Shown here one piece after another: positions 63,096 through 64,000 of a stretch of 64,000 nt of DNA. Under the pieces are notes generated by a model. The model was given only the letters and a program-made list of their open reading frames with translations. It was not told the DNA's origin and did not search any database. Position numbers and translations under genes: made by a program. This DNA is from Allopontixanthobacter sediminis (lineage in GTDB: Bacteria; Pseudomonadota; Alphaproteobacteria; Sphingomonadales; Sphingomonadaceae), in assembly GCF_009828115.1 (NCBI RefSeq), contig NZ_WTYL01000003.1, positions 444,501 to 508,500 on the forward strand, given 5' to 3'. Positions within the stretch are counted from its first letter, which is position 1. The number at the start of each line of letters is the position of its first letter.

Positions 63096-63894
63096 AGTGC
63101 AGCTTGCTCCGCGGAAAGACCGCACGCGCCAGTCCCTTGGCTTCGAAGGGCTGCCACGCGCCTTCGGGCTGGGCAAGCCGGTCGGCGATTGCCAGCATCA
63201 CGGCCGGATTGACTCCCAGTCCGCAGTGGCTGGCATGGACTTCGATGTTTTCCGTCTGGGCGGCCTCGTCGGTCCTGGTCTGGACCGAGCCGCGCCAGCC
63301 GACGACGCCGTCCGTCTTGGTCAGGATCGAGGTGGTCGGCACCGGAGGGGCCTCGTGAAGTCCGGTAAACATGCCCCGCTGGACCGGTTCCGGCGTCTTG
63401 CCATTCAGCCATTCGAACAGGCGCGCGGCGTTGGTATGGCCGCGGTCGTCCGAAATCGGGCTGCCAAGTGAAATCACCAGCCGGACTTTTTCCGGCATCA
63501 TCTTGGCCAGTTCGCGCGCGAATACTCCGCCCAGGCTCCAGCCGATAATGGAAATCTTGCCGCCCGATCGTTCATACAGGGCCTCGACACACACTTTCAT
63601 CGCATCCACCCGGTCGTTGTCGACCCGGACGTTGCGGCCGAGATCCCAGCCCTGAACGTCGTAATTGAGACTGGTGAGCAGGCTGCGCATCGGCTTGGTT
63701 GAACCATCTGACGCCATGAAGCCGGGCAGCACCAGCACCCCGTGACCGTCGCCGCGCGGCAACAGGCTCATCGCGGGGCGGAGGGCGAAGAAGCTGGCCA
63801 GTTCAACCAGCGCGCGGGACGGTTCCGCAATCGTCAACAGGCGGCTAGGCGGCCGCGCGGTCCGGGCGGTGTCGGAAGTTCCAGCTTGCGTCAT
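63094..63894 (-). CDS. Alpha/beta hydrolase
   Basis: 266 residues. The nucleophile elbow reads IIGWSLGGVFARELA, preceded by VLVLPGFMASDGSTK, as in PGAP1/lipase-like hydrolases; the His is likely in HASHCGLGVNPAV. No signal peptide. The start overlaps the stop of the upstream gene by four bases. Substrate unknown; a lipid or polyester role would fit the neighbour only by guess. Confidence 0.8.
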   Translation of the reverse strand: MTQAGTSDTARTARPPSRLLTIAEPSRALVELASFFALRPAMSLLPRGDGHGVLVLPGFMASDGSTKPMRSLLTSLNYDVQGWDLGRNVRVDNDRVDAMKVCVEALYERSGGKISIIGWSLGGVFARELAKMMPEKVRLVISLGSPISDDRGHTNAARLFEWLNGKTPEPVQRGMFTGLHEAPPVPTTSILTKTDGVVGWRGSVQTRTDEAAQTENIEVHASHCGLGVNPAVMLAIADRLAQPEGAWQPFEAKGLARAVFPRSKLH

Positions 63895-64000
63895 GCTTTG
63901 GTCTTTCTGGCTGCCGGTGCTTTCTCGGGCGCCGGGGATTTCTTTGTTGCGGTCTTCCTGGCTGCAGGTTTGCCAGCCGGAGCCTTTGCGTTTTTCGCGG
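63891..64000 (-). CDS. Lys/Ala/Pro-rich C-terminal tail of a gene cut by the window edge
   Basis: Only the last 36 residues are visible, reading KAPAGKPAARKTATKKSPAP and ending PAARKTKA. This is an H1-like basic tail. In related organisms a wax ester synthase/acyltransferase gene can precede such a hydrolase, but nothing here proves it. It overlaps the hydrolase start by four bases (ATGA). Confidence 0.55.
   Translation of the reverse strand, partial: AKNAKAPAGKPAARKTATKKSPAPEKAPAARKTKA

Noticed and set aside
1-64000. CRISPR array, prophage, insertion sequence or integrase
   Set aside because: No regularly spaced direct repeats, cas genes, transposase or phage structural genes were seen on either strand.

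Overview
The window looks like chromosomal DNA from an alphaproteobacterium of the order Sphingomonadales, most likely family Erythrobacteraceae. This is inferred from gene content: the set infA, maf, short RNase E/G-like gene and yacG next to tRNA-Phe, HWE-type histidine kinases, DUF6894 proteins, DUF885 peptidases, many TonB-dependent receptors, and a beta-propeller phytase paired with a receptor. No rRNA gene is present to confirm it.

Left part (1 to about 38 kb) is accessory and regulatory. It opens with the end of a GH68 levansucrase and a ROK fructokinase (sucrose use). A frameshifted alpha/beta hydrolase, a GAF-PAS-GGDEF-EAL protein, small hypothetical genes and a PadR operon with a second frameshifted gene follow. 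Next come a redox/stress group (SDR, aldehyde dehydrogenase, DJ-1/PfpI protein) and a TetR-controlled tripartite efflux operon (MFS pump, HlyD-type adaptor, outer-membrane channel; 14.9-19.7 kb). Signalling genes dominate 20-35 kb: a PAS fragment, an HWE kinase with a CheY-like protein, a DUF421 protein, an FAD/NAD(P) protein, DUF6894, a Crp/Fnr regulator with another CheY-like protein, a hybrid kinase with two receivers, a membrane diguanylate cyclase and a SARP-like TPR regulator. The spacers of this part carry a degenerate repeat of about 240 bp, described here copy by copy. Its best copies begin with AATGTCCGC and end near GCGGACATT, and all copies recognised point the same way.

Right part (38-64 kb) is compact and I saw no copy of the repeat there. 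It holds an iron-uptake pair (PiuC-like hydroxylase and siderophore receptor behind a Fur-like site), a DUF885 peptidase, and a GGDEF/EAL protein whose 3' end overlaps purQ tail to tail. A co-directional minus-strand series follows: purC, DUF3857/transglutaminase, M16 peptidase, TonB receptor, phytase, purS, purQ. Four secretion or uptake genes therefore sit between purC and purSQ. The end carries a Na+/H+ antiporter, tRNA-Phe, yacG, RNase E/G-like, maf, infA, a divergent TonB-receptor-like protein with an RGG-rich segment, an alpha/beta hydrolase and the tail of an unidentified gene.

The best candidates for something undescribed are the repeat family with its terminal inverted repeats and biased location, the four-gene phytate/peptide block within the pur genes, and several perfect palindromes at promoters of regulators.
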